The translations under genes and the position numbers were made by a program. DNA of 64,000 nucleotides from Enterobacter cloacae (lineage in GTDB: Bacteria; Pseudomonadota; Gammaproteobacteria; Enterobacterales; Enterobacteriaceae). The notes beneath the pieces were generated by a model, which saw nothing but the letters and a program-made list of their open reading frames with translations, was not told where the DNA came from and ran no database searches. Shown piece by piece: positions 1 through 16,073 of this stretch; position 1 is the stretch's first letter; each line of letters starts with the position of its first letter. Where the stretch lies: the NCBI GenBank assembly GCA_014169315.1, contig AP022133.1, positions 4,154,001-4,218,000 on the forward strand, in the 5' to 3' direction.

Positions 1-247
<247 letters not shown>

Positions 248-260
248 TTATCCTCTAAAA

Positions 261-2656
<2,396 letters not shown>

Positions 2657-2676
2657 TCAATCGCTCGATGACCTGA

Positions 2677-3162
<486 letters not shown>

Positions 3163-3164
3163 GC

Positions 3165-3192
3165 ATTATACGTAAATCTGGGCAAGACGCAA
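3165..3192 (-). promoter_or_regulatory. S10 operon promoter
   Basis: On the minus strand, TTGCGT (3192-3187) and a perfect TATAAT (3170-3165) are separated by 16 bases. Initiation a few bases further on gives the leader length known for the E. coli S10 operon. The rest of 3193-3370 is non-coding and must also hold the hopD promoter, which I cannot place. Confidence 0.75.
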
Positions 3193-3370
3193 GTACCGTT
3201 TAGAAATTAAGCGCCAAAGGCTCTCTGTGCGTAGGACTTCGCAACATTTTAAGTAATGTATCGTCCGTAGCCTCTTCTTCTGAAACGACTACGCAATTCC
3301 TCTGTTTACACATTGCCGGGCATTCGCAATACGGAGAGCATGCCCTGAAACGTTAATTGAGGTTTACATC

Positions 3371-3844
3371 ATGCTTGCTACCCTCCCCTTTCTGCTGACC
3401 TATTTTTCGCTTTCAGGTTTACTGGTGCGTGAAGATATTCGCTCCGGTACTCTCCCTGATAAATTTCTCTGCCCACTGTTATGGGCCGGCCTGGCCTATC
3501 AACTTTGCATCCATCCTGATTTTCTCCCGAGCGCAGTGGTCGGGGCGATGGCGGGGTACATCGGGTTTGCAGTTCTCTACTGGGGTTATCGGCTTATGTG
3601 CCGCCGGGAAGGGATGGGCTACGGTGATGTAAAATACCTGGCGACATTAGGAGCATGGCATGGATGGAGTATTTTGCCGGTACTGGCACTCGTTGCCGCA
3701 CTCATGGCACTTCTGTACCTTCTTGTTCTCTCTTTGTTAAAGCCTGAGAAACAGATATTAAAAAACCCACTGCCTTTCGGGCCATTTCTGGCGGCAGCGG
3801 GTTTATGTATCGGCTGGCAGAACCTGATTACTCTTCCACTTTAA
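3371..3844 (+). CDS. hopD: Short prepilin leader peptidase (A24 aspartic protease), HopD/GspO-like
   Basis: Membrane aspartic protease that cleaves type 4 prepilin or pseudopilin leaders. 157 residues, several hydrophobic helices. The two catalytic aspartates are present: D22 in [11 protein letters not shown] and D86 in the GYGD motif. It lacks the N-terminal cytoplasmic CxxC and methylation domain of full-length PilD/GspO (E. coli GspO about 225 residues), resembling the short Salmonella HopD. RBS TTGAGG precedes ATG 3371. No gsp secretion cluster accompanies it; its last 17 bases overlap the convergent bfr end. Activity and substrate are unknown. Confidence 0.85.
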   Translation: MLATLPFLLTYFSLSGLLVREDIRSGTLPDKFLCPLLWAGLAYQLCIHPDFLPSAVVGAMAGYIGFAVLYWGYRLMCRREGMGYGDVKYLATLGAWHGWSILPVLALVAALMALLYLLVLSLLKPEKQILKNPLPFGPFLAAAGLCIGWQNLITLPL

Positions 3845-4304
3845 TTTGCGACTGAAGGTAGTTCTGCAAACCAATTTTGCCGATGAGATCCAACTCAGTT
3901 TCTAGCCAGTCGATGTGGCCTTCCTCATCGATCAGGATCAGGATCATCATATCGCGGCTAACGTAGTCATGAACACTATCCGCATAGGCAATGGCTTCAC
4001 GAAGATCTTTTGCGCCATCAAGTTCCAGCGCAAGGTCGGAACGCAGCATCTCTTCCACATCTTCACCGATGCCAAGCTTGCCGAGATCCTGCAGATTGGG
4101 AAGGCCTTCAAGGAATAAAATACGCTCAATATATTTATCGGCGTGTTTCATCTCATCAATGGATTCATGGTATTCAACATCGTTGAGGCGAGTCAGCCCC
4201 CAGTTTTTGAACATTCTTGCATGGAGAAAATACTGGTTGATTGCGACAAGCTCATTTCCCAATAATTTATTGAGATAACTTATGATTTTAACATCACCTT
4301 TCAT
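3828..4304 (-). CDS. bfr: Bacterioferritin
   Basis: Iron-storage protein forming a 24-subunit haem-containing shell with a di-iron ferroxidase centre. 158 residues starting [21 protein letters not shown], the usual length. E18, the E51-M52-x-H54 cluster (in [13 protein letters not shown]) and the C-terminal [10 protein letters not shown] give ferroxidase ligands and the haem-binding methionine. Lies 72 bases downstream of bfd, its iron-release partner, same strand. Converges on hopD with a 17-base overlap and no clear terminator between them. Confidence 0.98.
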   Translation of the reverse strand: MKGDVKIISYLNKLLGNELVAINQYFLHARMFKNWGLTRLNDVEYHESIDEMKHADKYIERILFLEGLPNLQDLGKLGIGEDVEEMLRSDLALELDGAKDLREAIAYADSVHDYVSRDMMILILIDEEGHIDWLETELDLIGKIGLQNYLQSQIKVEE

Positions 4305-4376
4305 TATATAGTCCCTCCGCTTCCACTCATTGAAGCGTAGATCGGGCTACAGGGATGTCAAAAAAAAGATGGAGGG

Positions 4377-4571
4377 TTATGCGATCTCTTTGAACTCCGG
4401 GATCTGCATCAATTCGTCCTGCATGATCTCACGCGCTGCGCGAACGCACTTACCGCATTGATTTCCCACTGGAACAAATTTGCGAAGTTGCTGGAACGAC
4501 TGAGGCTGGAACTGGCGAACGGCCTGACGTATTTTTTTGTCACTTACACCATTACATAAACAAACGTACAT
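4377..4571 (-). CDS. bfd: Bacterioferritin-associated ferredoxin
   Basis: [2Fe-2S] protein that docks on bacterioferritin and passes electrons to reduce and release stored iron. 64 residues from MYVCLCNGVSD; an in-frame ATG two codons upstream is possible, but 4571 matches the family length. Cluster ligands C4 and C6 (VCLC) and C39/C42 (CGKC) are all present. A Fur-like site lies just upstream, consistent with induction in iron starvation. Confidence 0.96.
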   Translation of the reverse strand: MYVCLCNGVSDKKIRQAVRQFQPQSFQQLRKFVPVGNQCGKCVRAAREIMQDELMQIPEFKEIA

Positions 4572-4607
4572 AAACACTCCCGTTCAAAATATGCGCAAAT
4601 TGTAAGT

Positions 4608-4626
4608 GAGAATGGTTATGATTACA
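4608..4626 (-). promoter_or_regulatory. Putative Fur box upstream of bfd
   Basis: GAGAATGGTTATGATTACA matches the 19-base Fur consensus (reverse orientation) at 14 of 19 positions and lies about 40 bases before the bfd start. bfd is iron-repressed through Fur in E. coli. The match is visible; binding is inferred. Confidence 0.6.
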
Positions 4627-4710
4627 ATAGCACAAACGACAGGATACGGGGCGGGGGCGGACAAAAAATGCGAAAACTTGTGACAGGTACAGAACTGCAG
4701 AAAACAAAAA

Positions 4711-4726
4711 GGACGCCGAAGCGTCC
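4711..4726. terminator. Intrinsic terminator after tufA (bidirectional)
   Basis: GGACGC-CGAA-GCGTCC forms a 6-bp GC-rich stem with a 4-base loop. It is flanked by A-rich sequence on the left (U tract for the minus-strand tufA transcript) and six T on the right, so it can act in both directions. It closes the str operon. Confidence 0.85.
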
Positions 4727-4748
4727 TTTTTTATTCAGGGATAATTAA

Positions 4749-8129
<3,381 letters not shown>

Positions 8130-8213
8130 TTATATCTTTAGGCGTTCAGTTAAGTTACCCAGAGCGGGCGGCTTCTCTGAAGCGCCCGCCTGGTGACTAA
8201 TACTCCGAAGGGA

Positions 8214-9258
<1,045 letters not shown>

Positions 9259-9279
9259 GAAATATACAGCGATCTCAAA

Positions 9280-9567
9280 TCACCAGTTCATTTGACTGGC
9301 GTGCGTCACAGTAAGATTGACGAAATCAGTATAGCCAACCACGTCAATTTTGGCTGAAATTTGACCAGCCAGCCCCCGCGCATCAAGATCGTCTTTCAGC
9401 GCAGAGACCGTTATGGGGGCATTAATGAGGATTTCAACGAAACGGCTGCCTTCGAGTGCAGCAAGAACGCCATCCTGAATCAGCAGCAGGTCATCACCTT
9501 CGCACAACATGCTCAGTAATGCGTCGATATCACATTGCCACGGAGAACGGCTCAGGGTGTGGAGCAT
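9280..9567 (-). CDS. tusB: tRNA 2-thiouridine synthesis sulfurtransferase subunit TusB
   Basis: Subunit of the TusBCD heterohexamer that relays sulfur from TusA to TusE for s2U34 formation in Lys, Glu and Gln tRNAs. 95 residues starting [18 protein letters not shown]. Follows tusC by seven bases and ends about 20 bases before the str promoter -35, so the tus transcript may run into the str operon. Confidence 0.95.
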   Translation of the reverse strand: MLHTLSRSPWQCDIDALLSMLCEGDDLLLIQDGVLAALEGSRFVEILINAPITVSALKDDLDARGLAGQISAKIDVVGYTDFVNLTVTHASQMNW

Positions 9568-9574
9568 GGCAGCC

Positions 9575-9934
9575 TCAGAAAGTCAGAACAGTGTCGTAGT
9601 GAGAAAGTTGTTCACGCAGTGCGTCAGACGCCAGGATCGTCACGTCCAGAACGAAAGGCGTATTATCTTTTAACCCGCGCGCAGCCAGAGAGTCGGCACA
9701 CAGATAGATGTTTTCGATATCGTAAAGCGGAAGCACTTTAAACGTCGCGATGTAATCACGAGCAAGGATTGCCTGAGGCTGTTGTCCTGCCAAAAGCTGA
9801 AACACCCCGTCTCCTAAAAAGAAAACGCCGATATCTTCGGTTAATGCAGAAGTCGCGAGCAGTGCATCCAGCCCTTCTCTGCCCGACGCACTACCGTGCG
9901 GAGCAGAGGTAAAAACAAACGCTACACGCTTCAT
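9575..9934 (-). CDS. tusC: tRNA 2-thiouridine synthesis subunit TusC
   Basis: DsrF-like subunit of TusBCD. 119 residues starting [21 protein letters not shown], with the Rossmann-like fold pattern of the DsrEFH family. Its ATG shares one base with the tusD stop (TGATG), so translation is probably coupled. The catalytic cysteine of the complex is in TusD, not here. Confidence 0.96.
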   Translation of the reverse strand: MKRVAFVFTSAPHGSASGREGLDALLATSALTEDIGVFFLGDGVFQLLAGQQPQAILARDYIATFKVLPLYDIENIYLCADSLAARGLKDNTPFVLDVTILASDALREQLSHYDTVLTF

Positions 9935-10320
9935 CAGAATTGCACCACTCTGTCGCAGGTTAGCGCAGCCTGTGCCAGCGCCCCCAGACCACTTAATGAA
10001 AAGCCAGGCTGTAAATTGGCCCCGGACAGGCCGAGACGGGCAGCCTCTGTCGTATCCGTCACGCCGCGACGCAATGCCGCCGCCACGCAGATATGCAGCT
10101 CAACGCCCTGCTTTTCGTTTAATGCCTGCCACGCACGCACGAGGTCAAACTCATCGCTCGCCGGTGACGTAAACTGGTTCGCGTTATACACCCCTTCCCG
10201 ATAGAAGAAGACGCTCACCAGTTCGTGTCCAGCCTCCAGGAGCGCATGAGCAAACTGCAGCGCGCTGCTGGCCTGCTGAGTGCCATACGCCGGGCCTGTC
10301 ACCATTAACGCAAAACGCAT
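9934..10320 (-). CDS. tusD: Sulfurtransferase TusD
   Basis: DsrE-like subunit carrying the persulfide relay cysteine of TusBCD. 128 residues; C78 in the segment [15 protein letters not shown] corresponds to the known active-site Cys78. One-base overlaps with yheO upstream and tusC downstream mark a tight four-gene unit yheO-tusD-tusC-tusB. Confidence 0.97.
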   Translation of the reverse strand: MRFALMVTGPAYGTQQASSALQFAHALLEAGHELVSVFFYREGVYNANQFTSPASDEFDLVRAWQALNEKQGVELHICVAAALRRGVTDTTEAARLGLSGANLQPGFSLSGLGALAQAALTCDRVVQF

Positions 10321-11042
10321 TACTTGTCTTGCCCCAGGAAATCACCACTTTTGAACTGGCGAATGTAGAGGTAGACCGTATGCTTGGAGATATTCAGACG
10401 ATCGGCCACCTGGTTGATGGCATCTTTAATGTCGAAAATGCCTTTCTCGTAGAGGTTCAGCACGATCTGACGATTTTTGGCGTTGTTCGAGACGTTGCGA
10501 TCGGCATTCACTTCTTCAATGGTGAACTCGAGCGTCTGGGTCACGAGATCTTCCACGGAGGACGCAAAGTTAACAGAAGATCCGACGTCCGGCGTTTCTG
10601 GTGGAATAAAGGTACTCATGATTTGCGAGAATGGCACATCAAGGTTTATGTTGATGCACAGCAGCCCAATCACACGGTGTTCGCGGTTTCGAATCGCGAT
10701 GGTTTCGGATTTCATCAGCACGCCGCTTTTGGCGCGGGTGAAATAACATTTGGAGACGCTGCTGTCCGCGCCAGTCATGTCATGCAACATACGCAATGCA
10801 AGGTCGGTGATTGGCGAACCAATTTTACGGCCAGTATGCTCACCATTAGCAATGCGGATGGCGGAACACTTCAGATCCTGCAGGGAGTGCAATACGATTT
10901 CGCAGTGGGACCCAATGAGCATCGCTAACCCGTCCACCACCGCTTCGTAGGATTTCAGAATATCGAAATCGGTCTGGTCGAAAGGACGTTGATCCAGCAA
11001 ATCAAGTTCACTGGTTTCGTTGGTTAAAAGCGACCTGGACAT
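10320..11042 (-). CDS. yheO: YheO-family PAS/helix-turn-helix regulator
   Basis: 240-residue cytoplasmic protein. The N-terminal two thirds match the YheO-like PAS sensor (LYNIVKR-free core with [14 protein letters not shown] and [15 protein letters not shown]); the C-terminal segment [23 protein letters not shown] is a helix-turn-helix. Related DauR proteins repress D-arginine catabolism, but the ligand and target of YheO are not known to me. It is the first gene of the tus cluster. Confidence 0.9.
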   Translation of the reverse strand: MSRSLLTNETSELDLLDQRPFDQTDFDILKSYEAVVDGLAMLIGSHCEIVLHSLQDLKCSAIRIANGEHTGRKIGSPITDLALRMLHDMTGADSSVSKCYFTRAKSGVLMKSETIAIRNREHRVIGLLCININLDVPFSQIMSTFIPPETPDVGSSVNFASSVEDLVTQTLEFTIEEVNADRNVSNNAKNRQIVLNLYEKGIFDIKDAINQVADRLNISKHTVYLYIRQFKSGDFLGQDK

Positions 11043-11173
11043 GAAAAAAACACTCCTTTTCAGGAGCCTGTCGTTACGTTTTCAGGGCAGGCTCATTATC
11101 TACACGGACAACTAAATTAATACAGCGTGTGTAACGCTTTCCAGTGTTAATTATATCTGCCCCACAATAAAAA

Positions 11174-11200
11174 AAACCGCCGCCTTTAAGGCGGCGGTTT
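11174..11200. terminator. Intrinsic terminator between fkpA and yheO
   Basis: A nearly perfect 13-bp inverted repeat (AAACCGCCGCCTT / AAGGCGGCGGTTT) around one base, directly downstream of fkpA (minus strand), with flanking A tract giving a U run on the fkpA transcript. Confidence 0.85.
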
Positions 11201-11208
11201 TCACGACA

Positions 11209-12030
11209 TTACTTCTTGGTGTCTGCTGCAGCTTTCTCGTCTGCAGGCGCTTCTGCTTTAGCATCCGCTTTTGGCGCTGGCTTGATGTCCAGCAGTTCTA
11301 CGTCGAAGACCAGCGTAGAGTTTGCAGGGATACCCGGAACGCCGGTTTTGCCATAAGCCAGATCTGGTGGGATGACCAGCTTGATCTTACCGCCTTTCTT
11401 GATGTTCTTCAGACCTTCAGTCCAGCCCGGGATAACACCGTCCAGACGGAAGGAAAGAGGTTCACCACGGGTGTAAGAGTTATCGAACTCTTTACCGTCG
11501 ATCAGCGTACCTTTGTAGTTAACCACAACAGTATCGCTGTCTTTTGGTGCGTCACCGGTACCTTCTTTCTCGACTTTATACACCAGGCCAGTAGAGGAGG
11601 TTTTTACGCCCTTCTCTTTAGCAAAAGTATCGCGGTAGGCTTTGCCTTTTGCTTCGTTGTCTTTTGCATCAGCTTCCATCTTGGTCTGGGCAGCACCTTT
11701 CACGCGCGCTTCAAACGCCTGCAGAGTCTGCTCGATGTCCTGGTCAGACAGTTTGCTCTTATCAGCAAACGCATCCTGAACACCCGCGATCAGCTGAGCT
11801 TTATCCAGTTTGATGCCCAGTTTCTCTTGTTCTTTCAGAGAGTTTTCCATGTAACGTCCCAGAGATGCGCCAAGTGCATAGGCGGATTTCTGGTCGTCAT
11901 TTTTGAACGCCGCTTTGCTGTCTGCAGTCGCAGCAGGCTTCGCAGCAGTGTCAGCTGCGAAAGACAGCGGCGCATTCAGCGCAACAGCCATCGTCGTCGC
12001 CAGCAGCGTTACTTTAAACAGTGATTTCAT
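11209..12030 (-). CDS. fkpA: Periplasmic FKBP-type peptidyl-prolyl isomerase FkpA
   Basis: Periplasmic chaperone and prolyl isomerase assisting outer-membrane and secreted proteins. 273 residues: signal peptide 1-25 ending SFA-AD; dimerising helical domain to about residue 140; FKBP domain with VVVNYKGTLIDGKEFDNSYTRGEP and GWTEGLKNIKKGGK; alanine- and lysine-rich tail after LLDIKPA. In E. coli it is a sigma-E gene; I could not identify a sigma-E promoter with certainty. Divergent from slyX. Confidence 0.97.
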   Translation of the reverse strand: MKSLFKVTLLATTMAVALNAPLSFAADTAAKPAATADSKAAFKNDDQKSAYALGASLGRYMENSLKEQEKLGIKLDKAQLIAGVQDAFADKSKLSDQDIEQTLQAFEARVKGAAQTKMEADAKDNEAKGKAYRDTFAKEKGVKTSSTGLVYKVEKEGTGDAPKDSDTVVVNYKGTLIDGKEFDNSYTRGEPLSFRLDGVIPGWTEGLKNIKKGGKIKLVIPPDLAYGKTGVPGIPANSTLVFDVELLDIKPAPKADAKAEAPADEKAAADTKK

Positions 12031-12045
12031 CCATATCTCCAGGGC

Positions 12046-12064
12046 CTGGGGACTCTCACCCCAG
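12046..12064 (-). other. Hairpin in the fkpA 5' untranslated region
   Basis: CTGGGG and CCCCAG pair over 6 bp around a 7-base loop, ending about five bases before the GGAG ribosome-binding sequence of fkpA (12037-12040). It could influence fkpA translation or mRNA stability; no function is established here. Confidence 0.45.
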
Positions 12065-12265
12065 CATTAAACGTAAATGAGTTACGTACTATAAAACGTT
12101 GCGGAAGAAATCTACAGACAGACACCCCCGATTATCGCCACTTTTAAGACTATTTTTGTTTAAATAAGTTTCTTGCCAATGGGATGGATACTGTACTTCA
12201 GGATAAACTCAGTTAAACTTCGCCGCCGCTGGCCCATTATGGCGAATCAGAAATAGACGAGGTGA

Positions 12266-12487
12266 ATGATGAAGGACACATTGATCGAAGCGAGACTGGC
12301 TGAGCTGGAAAGCCGCCTGGCTTTTCAGGACATCACCATCGAAGAGCTTAACCAGACCGTGACCGCGCACGAGCTTGAAATGGCAAAACTGCGGGATCAC
12401 ATGCGTTTGTTAACCGAAAAGCTGAAGGCTACGCAGCCCTCTAACATTGCCTCTCAGTCAGAAGAGACGCCACCACCTCATTACTGA
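12266..12487 (+). CDS. slyX: SlyX family protein
   Basis: Small coiled-coil protein of unknown function, named for its place beside slyD. 73 residues; begins with two adjacent ATG codons (12266 and 12269) after GAGGTG, so the start is ambiguous by one residue. The sequence [22 protein letters not shown] shows heptad leucines; the end TPPPHY is typical of the family. Monocistronic with its own terminator. Confidence 0.93.
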   Translation: MMKDTLIEARLAELESRLAFQDITIEELNQTVTAHELEMAKLRDHMRLLTEKLKATQPSNIASQSEETPPPHY

Positions 12488-12498
12488 GGCGTAAAAAA

Positions 12499-12521
12499 AG
12501 CGGGATTATCCCGCTTTTTTT
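12499..12521 (+). terminator. slyX intrinsic terminator
   Basis: AGCGGGA-TTA-TCCCGCT forms a 7-bp stem followed by a run of T, 10 bases after the slyX stop. Confidence 0.88.
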
Positions 12522-12523
12522 GT

Positions 12524-12557
12524 GCCCGGTGGCGCGAAGCTTACCGGACCTACAAAT
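12524..12557. repeat. REP-like palindromic element
   Basis: GCCCGGTGGCGCGAAGCTTACCGG followed by ACCTACAAA resembles the enterobacterial REP/PU unit (GCCGGGTGGCG...CTTACCCGGCCTACA). Lies between slyX and slyD, next to a second intergenic repeat. Confidence 0.6.
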
Positions 12558-12565
12558 ACCCTATG

Positions 12566-12678
12566 GATTTCGAGTCGCTGGAAGGCGGCAAGCTTGAAAA
12601 TCCCCGGGAGCATAGATAACTATGTGACCGGGGTTTGAAAGCGCAGCCAACACACCTGCGGCTTGAAAGACGACGGGT
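12566..12678 (+). repeat. Enterobacterial intergenic repeat (TTCGAG...GACGGGTA family)
   Basis: A ~110-base non-coding unit starting TTCGAGTCGCTGGAAGGCGGC and ending GACGACGGGTATT. The middle folds as CCCCGG...CCGGGG enclosing CATAG-ATAA-CTATG. The same framework appears at 50779-50955. I recognise it as a dispersed enterobacterial repeat, possibly the RSA family, but am not certain of the name. Confidence 0.6.
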
Positions 12679-12679
12679 A

Positions 12680-13270
12680 TTAGTGGCAACCGCAGCCGCC
12701 GTTACCGCAACCACCTTTACCGTGCTCGTGAGCATGGTCGTGATCGTGGCCGTGACCACCGCAGCAGCCATCGTGGCCGTGATCGTGGTCATGATCGTGA
12801 CCGTGCGCACCGTGAACGTGGCCATGAGCCAGTTCTTCTTCGGTTGCTTCACGGATAGCCACAACTTCTACGTTGAACTTCAGGTTCTGGCCAGCCAGCA
12901 TGTGGTTGCCGTCAACCACAACGTGGTCGTCTTCAACTTCTGTGATTTCAACCGGCACAGGACCCTGGTCAGTTTCAGCCAGGAAACGCATGCCAACCTG
13001 CAGTTCGTCAACGCCCATGAACACGTCTTTAGGAACGCGCTGAACCAGGTTGTCGTCGTACTGACCGTAAGCGTCGTTCGCGCCTACAGCAACGTCAAAT
13101 TTGTCGCCAACTTCATGACCTTCCAGCGCGGTTTCCAGGCCGGAAATCAGGGAACCGTGACCATGCAGGTAGTCCAGCGGCGCACTCACCGGAGACTCAT
13201 CAACCAACACACCGTCTTCTGTACGTACCTGATAGGCCAGGCTGACCACCAGGTCTTTTGCTACTTTCAT
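12680..13270 (-). CDS. slyD: FKBP-type peptidyl-prolyl isomerase and metallochaperone SlyD
   Basis: Cytosolic prolyl isomerase, chaperone and nickel metallochaperone for hydrogenase maturation. 196 residues: FKBP domain split by the IF (insert-in-flap) domain, then a tail from about residue 147 extremely rich in His, Asp, Gly and Cys (GHDHDHDHGHDGCCGGHGH and GGCGNGGCGCH), the metal-binding region. Tail length resembles E. coli SlyD. Single gene, minus strand. Confidence 0.97.
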   Translation of the reverse strand: MKVAKDLVVSLAYQVRTEDGVLVDESPVSAPLDYLHGHGSLISGLETALEGHEVGDKFDVAVGANDAYGQYDDNLVQRVPKDVFMGVDELQVGMRFLAETDQGPVPVEITEVEDDHVVVDGNHMLAGQNLKFNVEVVAIREATEEELAHGHVHGAHGHDHDHDHGHDGCCGGHGHDHDHAHEHGKGGCGNGGCGCH

Positions 13271-13364
13271 GATATCTCCTGAGCGTGGGAAAATTGCTGG
13301 CGCAGATTGTAGCGGAAATCTGCACCTGTGTACCCTTTAGCTTAAAAAAACTCAGGGCATATCG

Positions 13365-13565
13365 CTAGTCCGGATGAAAAATGCCGATCACTTGCTCTTC
13401 TTTGCGAACGTGATCGCGAGCTTCCTTGTCGGCTTCACGCATCTGGTGACCACACTTAACACACTCAACAACATCAATATTATTTTCACGCCACATGGCC
13501 AGCGTGTCTTGCGCCTGGCAGGTCGGGCACTTTGCACCCGCGATAAAGCGTTTACGTACAGCCAT
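13365..13565 (-). CDS. yheV: YheV family putative zinc-ribbon protein
   Basis: 66-residue cytoplasmic protein of unknown function. Two CxxC knuckles, C13/C16 (KCPTC) and C35/C38 (ECVKC), make a zinc ribbon. It lies 13 bases after kefB on the same strand, so it is probably the last gene of kefG-kefB-yheV. A role connected with Kef is only positional inference. Confidence 0.92.
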   Translation of the reverse strand: MAVRKRFIAGAKCPTCQAQDTLAMWRENNIDVVECVKCGHQMREADKEARDHVRKEEQVIGIFHPD

Positions 13566-13578
13566 CTTTCGTTACCCT

Positions 13579-15384
13579 TTATTCAAATTCATCCCAGCCA
13601 TCCAGCTGGCGTCGTTCCTGTTGCATCTCGCGCTGGAAAATCTCTTCCAGCTCACGACGCGCTTCCCGCACACGAGAAATCTGCGCCGTGTCGGTATGCA
13701 CCGGCATCAGTTCACGCAACATCCGCATATCGAGCCTGCGAAAATGCATCTGCGCACGCTGGGCCTGATGGGGATGCATGCCCAGCGAAATCAGCGCCTT
13801 GCGCCCCAGTTCCAGCGCACTGGAAAACGTCTCGCGGGAGAAGTGTTTCACACCCGCCTGCAAAAGTTCGTGAGCTTCCACACGTCCCCGTGCGCGCGCC
13901 AGAATATGCAGGTGCGGGAAATGCTGCTGACACAACTCCACCAGCTTCATCGTATCTTCTGGATCATTACAGGTAATGACGATGGATTCTGCCGCTTCAG
14001 CCCCGGCGGAACGCAACAGTTCAAGTTGCGTCGCATCACCGTAGTAAACCTTGTAGCCATATTTTCGCATCAGGTTTACCGCGCTGATATCACGTTCCAG
14101 CACCGTGATACGCATTTTGTTCGCCATCAATAAACGCCCAATCACCTGTCCGAAGCGGCCAAAACCCACGACAATCACCTGAGGCTTATCATCTTCCACC
14201 CACGGGGTTTCATCTTCGTCTTCTGCCGGGTTAAACCGCCGCGACAGCAGTTTATCCACCAGCTTCATCAACAGCGGCGTGGCCATCATCGACAGAGTGA
14301 CCGTCACCAGCAGCAGCGCCATCTGGTCATCTTTGAACAGCTTCTGGGACGATGCCGTGGAGAACAGCACGAACGCAAATTCTCCCCCCTGGCTTAACAC
14401 GCTGGCAAACTGCATTCTCTCTGAGCTACGCAGCCCGTAAATGCGTGCCAGTACATACAACACCAGTGTTTTAACCGCCATCAGCACCGCAACGCTCACG
14501 GCCACCCACAGCAGATGGGTATAGAGCACGCCGAGATTGAGCGCCATGCCCACCGAAATAAAGAACAGTCCTAACAGCAGCCCTTTAAACGGATCAATGG
14601 CAATCTCCAGCTCATGACGATATTCACTCTCGGCAAGCAACACCCCAGCGATGAACGTACCGAGCGCCATCGACAGCCCCAGCGCATCCATAAACAGCGC
14701 CGAACCGAGCACCAGCAGCAACGTCGCGGCGGTAAACACCTCGCGCACGCCAGACGCAGCAATAAAACGGAACACCGGGCGCAGTAAAAAACGTCCGCCA
14801 ATCAGCATCCCGGCAAAGGCCAGCACCTTCATGGAGACTTTCACCCAGTCGAAATGATCGCCGCCTGAACCCGCCAGCAGTGGTACCAACGCCAGCGCCG
14901 GGATCACCGCCAGATCCTGGAACAGCAGTACCGAAAAACCCAACTGACCCGCCTCACTGCGGTTCATCCCTTTGTTACGCATCAGCTGCAGTGCCATCGC
15001 CGTCGAGGACATTGCGAGACCTATCCCACCAATCACCGCCGCCTGCCAGGCGAAATCAGTCAGCATCAACAGACCAGCCAGAATGGTGGCACTGAACAGC
15101 ACCTGTGCCGCACCCACACCAAAAATGGAACGCCGGAGCTGCCACAATTTAGACGGATTCAGCTCAAGGCCGATGATGAACATCAGGAACACCACGCCCA
15201 GCTCGGAGAAGTGGAGAATTTCATCCACATCACTGATAAACCCAAGCCCCCAGGGGCCAATCGCAATTCCCGCCAGCAAATACCCGAGCACCGCACCGAT
15301 GCCAATACGCGACGCCAGCGGTACGGCCACCACGGCGGCAAATAAAAAGAGCACGCCCGCCAGCAGCAGGTTCGATCCTTCCAT
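13579..15384 (-). CDS. kefB: Glutathione-regulated potassium-efflux system protein KefB
   Basis: K+/H+ antiporter of the CPA2 family, gated by glutathione adducts to protect from electrophiles. 601 residues from [17 protein letters not shown] at ATG 15384; longer in-frame starts run into kefG and are rejected. About twelve membrane segments to residue 380, then a KTN (Rossmann) domain with [17 protein letters not shown] and a C-terminal regulatory tail ending QLDGWDEFE. Start overlaps the kefG stop by one base. Confidence 0.97.
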   Translation of the reverse strand: MEGSNLLLAGVLFLFAAVVAVPLASRIGIGAVLGYLLAGIAIGPWGLGFISDVDEILHFSELGVVFLMFIIGLELNPSKLWQLRRSIFGVGAAQVLFSATILAGLLMLTDFAWQAAVIGGIGLAMSSTAMALQLMRNKGMNRSEAGQLGFSVLLFQDLAVIPALALVPLLAGSGGDHFDWVKVSMKVLAFAGMLIGGRFLLRPVFRFIAASGVREVFTAATLLLVLGSALFMDALGLSMALGTFIAGVLLAESEYRHELEIAIDPFKGLLLGLFFISVGMALNLGVLYTHLLWVAVSVAVLMAVKTLVLYVLARIYGLRSSERMQFASVLSQGGEFAFVLFSTASSQKLFKDDQMALLLVTVTLSMMATPLLMKLVDKLLSRRFNPAEDEDETPWVEDDKPQVIVVGFGRFGQVIGRLLMANKMRITVLERDISAVNLMRKYGYKVYYGDATQLELLRSAGAEAAESIVITCNDPEDTMKLVELCQQHFPHLHILARARGRVEAHELLQAGVKHFSRETFSSALELGRKALISLGMHPHQAQRAQMHFRRLDMRMLRELMPVHTDTAQISRVREARRELEEIFQREMQQERRQLDGWDEFE

Positions 15385-15938
15385 CAGCGACCTCCTGTCG
15401 GGATCGGCGATGCCAGCCATTCGCCATAGGCCCGGGCATGACTTGCCAGCTCCTTTGGATCCTGACGTCGCGCCCAGTAGATAATAATCGGGCTCATCCA
15501 GTGCATACGGCACATCGCCGCCGTCAGTTCGAATGGCCGCAGGATATCGCTCATCGGATAACGGTTCAGCCCGTCATAGCGGTAAGCGCTCTCTGGCTCA
15601 CCGGTGGTAATGACGCTACGCCAGTACTTTCCCGCCAGCTGGTTGCCCCCCACTCCGCTGGAGAAACCCCGGCTTAACACGCGGTCCAGCCACTCTTTCA
15701 GCAATGCCGGACAGCTGTAGGTATAGAGCGGATGCTGGAACACAATCACGTCATGCTGGCGCAGCAGTTCCTGTTCATGGGGAATATCGATAAAGAAATC
15801 AGGATAGTGCGCGTAGAGATCGTGCACCGTCACATTGCTGAGCTGAGTCGCCGGCTTAAGCAGCACCCGGTTCGCCACCGAGTCCTGAGATTCCGGATGG
15901 GCATACAGCAGCAGCACTTTTGCTGTCTGAGACATCAC
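15384..15938 (-). CDS. kefG: Kef ancillary NAD(P)H oxidoreductase KefG
   Basis: Flavodoxin-like quinone oxidoreductase required for full KefB activity. 184 residues beginning [20 protein letters not shown]; core motifs [21 protein letters not shown] and the TTGEPE segment of the family are present. Translated just before kefB with a TGATG junction. A second ATG one codon later is an alternative start. Confidence 0.96.
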   Translation of the reverse strand: MMSQTAKVLLLYAHPESQDSVANRVLLKPATQLSNVTVHDLYAHYPDFFIDIPHEQELLRQHDVIVFQHPLYTYSCPALLKEWLDRVLSRGFSSGVGGNQLAGKYWRSVITTGEPESAYRYDGLNRYPMSDILRPFELTAAMCRMHWMSPIIIYWARRQDPKELASHARAYGEWLASPIPTGGR

Positions 15939-16073
15939 TCCCCTCCCGGTTCTGTTTCTGTTTTTGTGTATCGTTGTCGTTTTGGGCTACCATGACGGCC
16001 CGGTGGGGAAAATGATCCACATCTTACATTATCATAATGACAAATTAACATAGTCGGAACATACGGCGCTTCT

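Noticed and set aside
12680..12830. His/Asp/Gly repeat-rich DNA considered as a tandem repeat or CRISPR-like array
   Set aside because: It encodes the known SlyD metal-binding tail; units are irregular and in frame, and no CRISPR repeats or spacers exist in the window.
12635..13282. 215-codon plus-strand frame opposite slyD, rich in Val, Thr and Ala
   Set aside because: The composition is the complement of the His/Asp/Gly-rich SlyD tail, not a separate protein.
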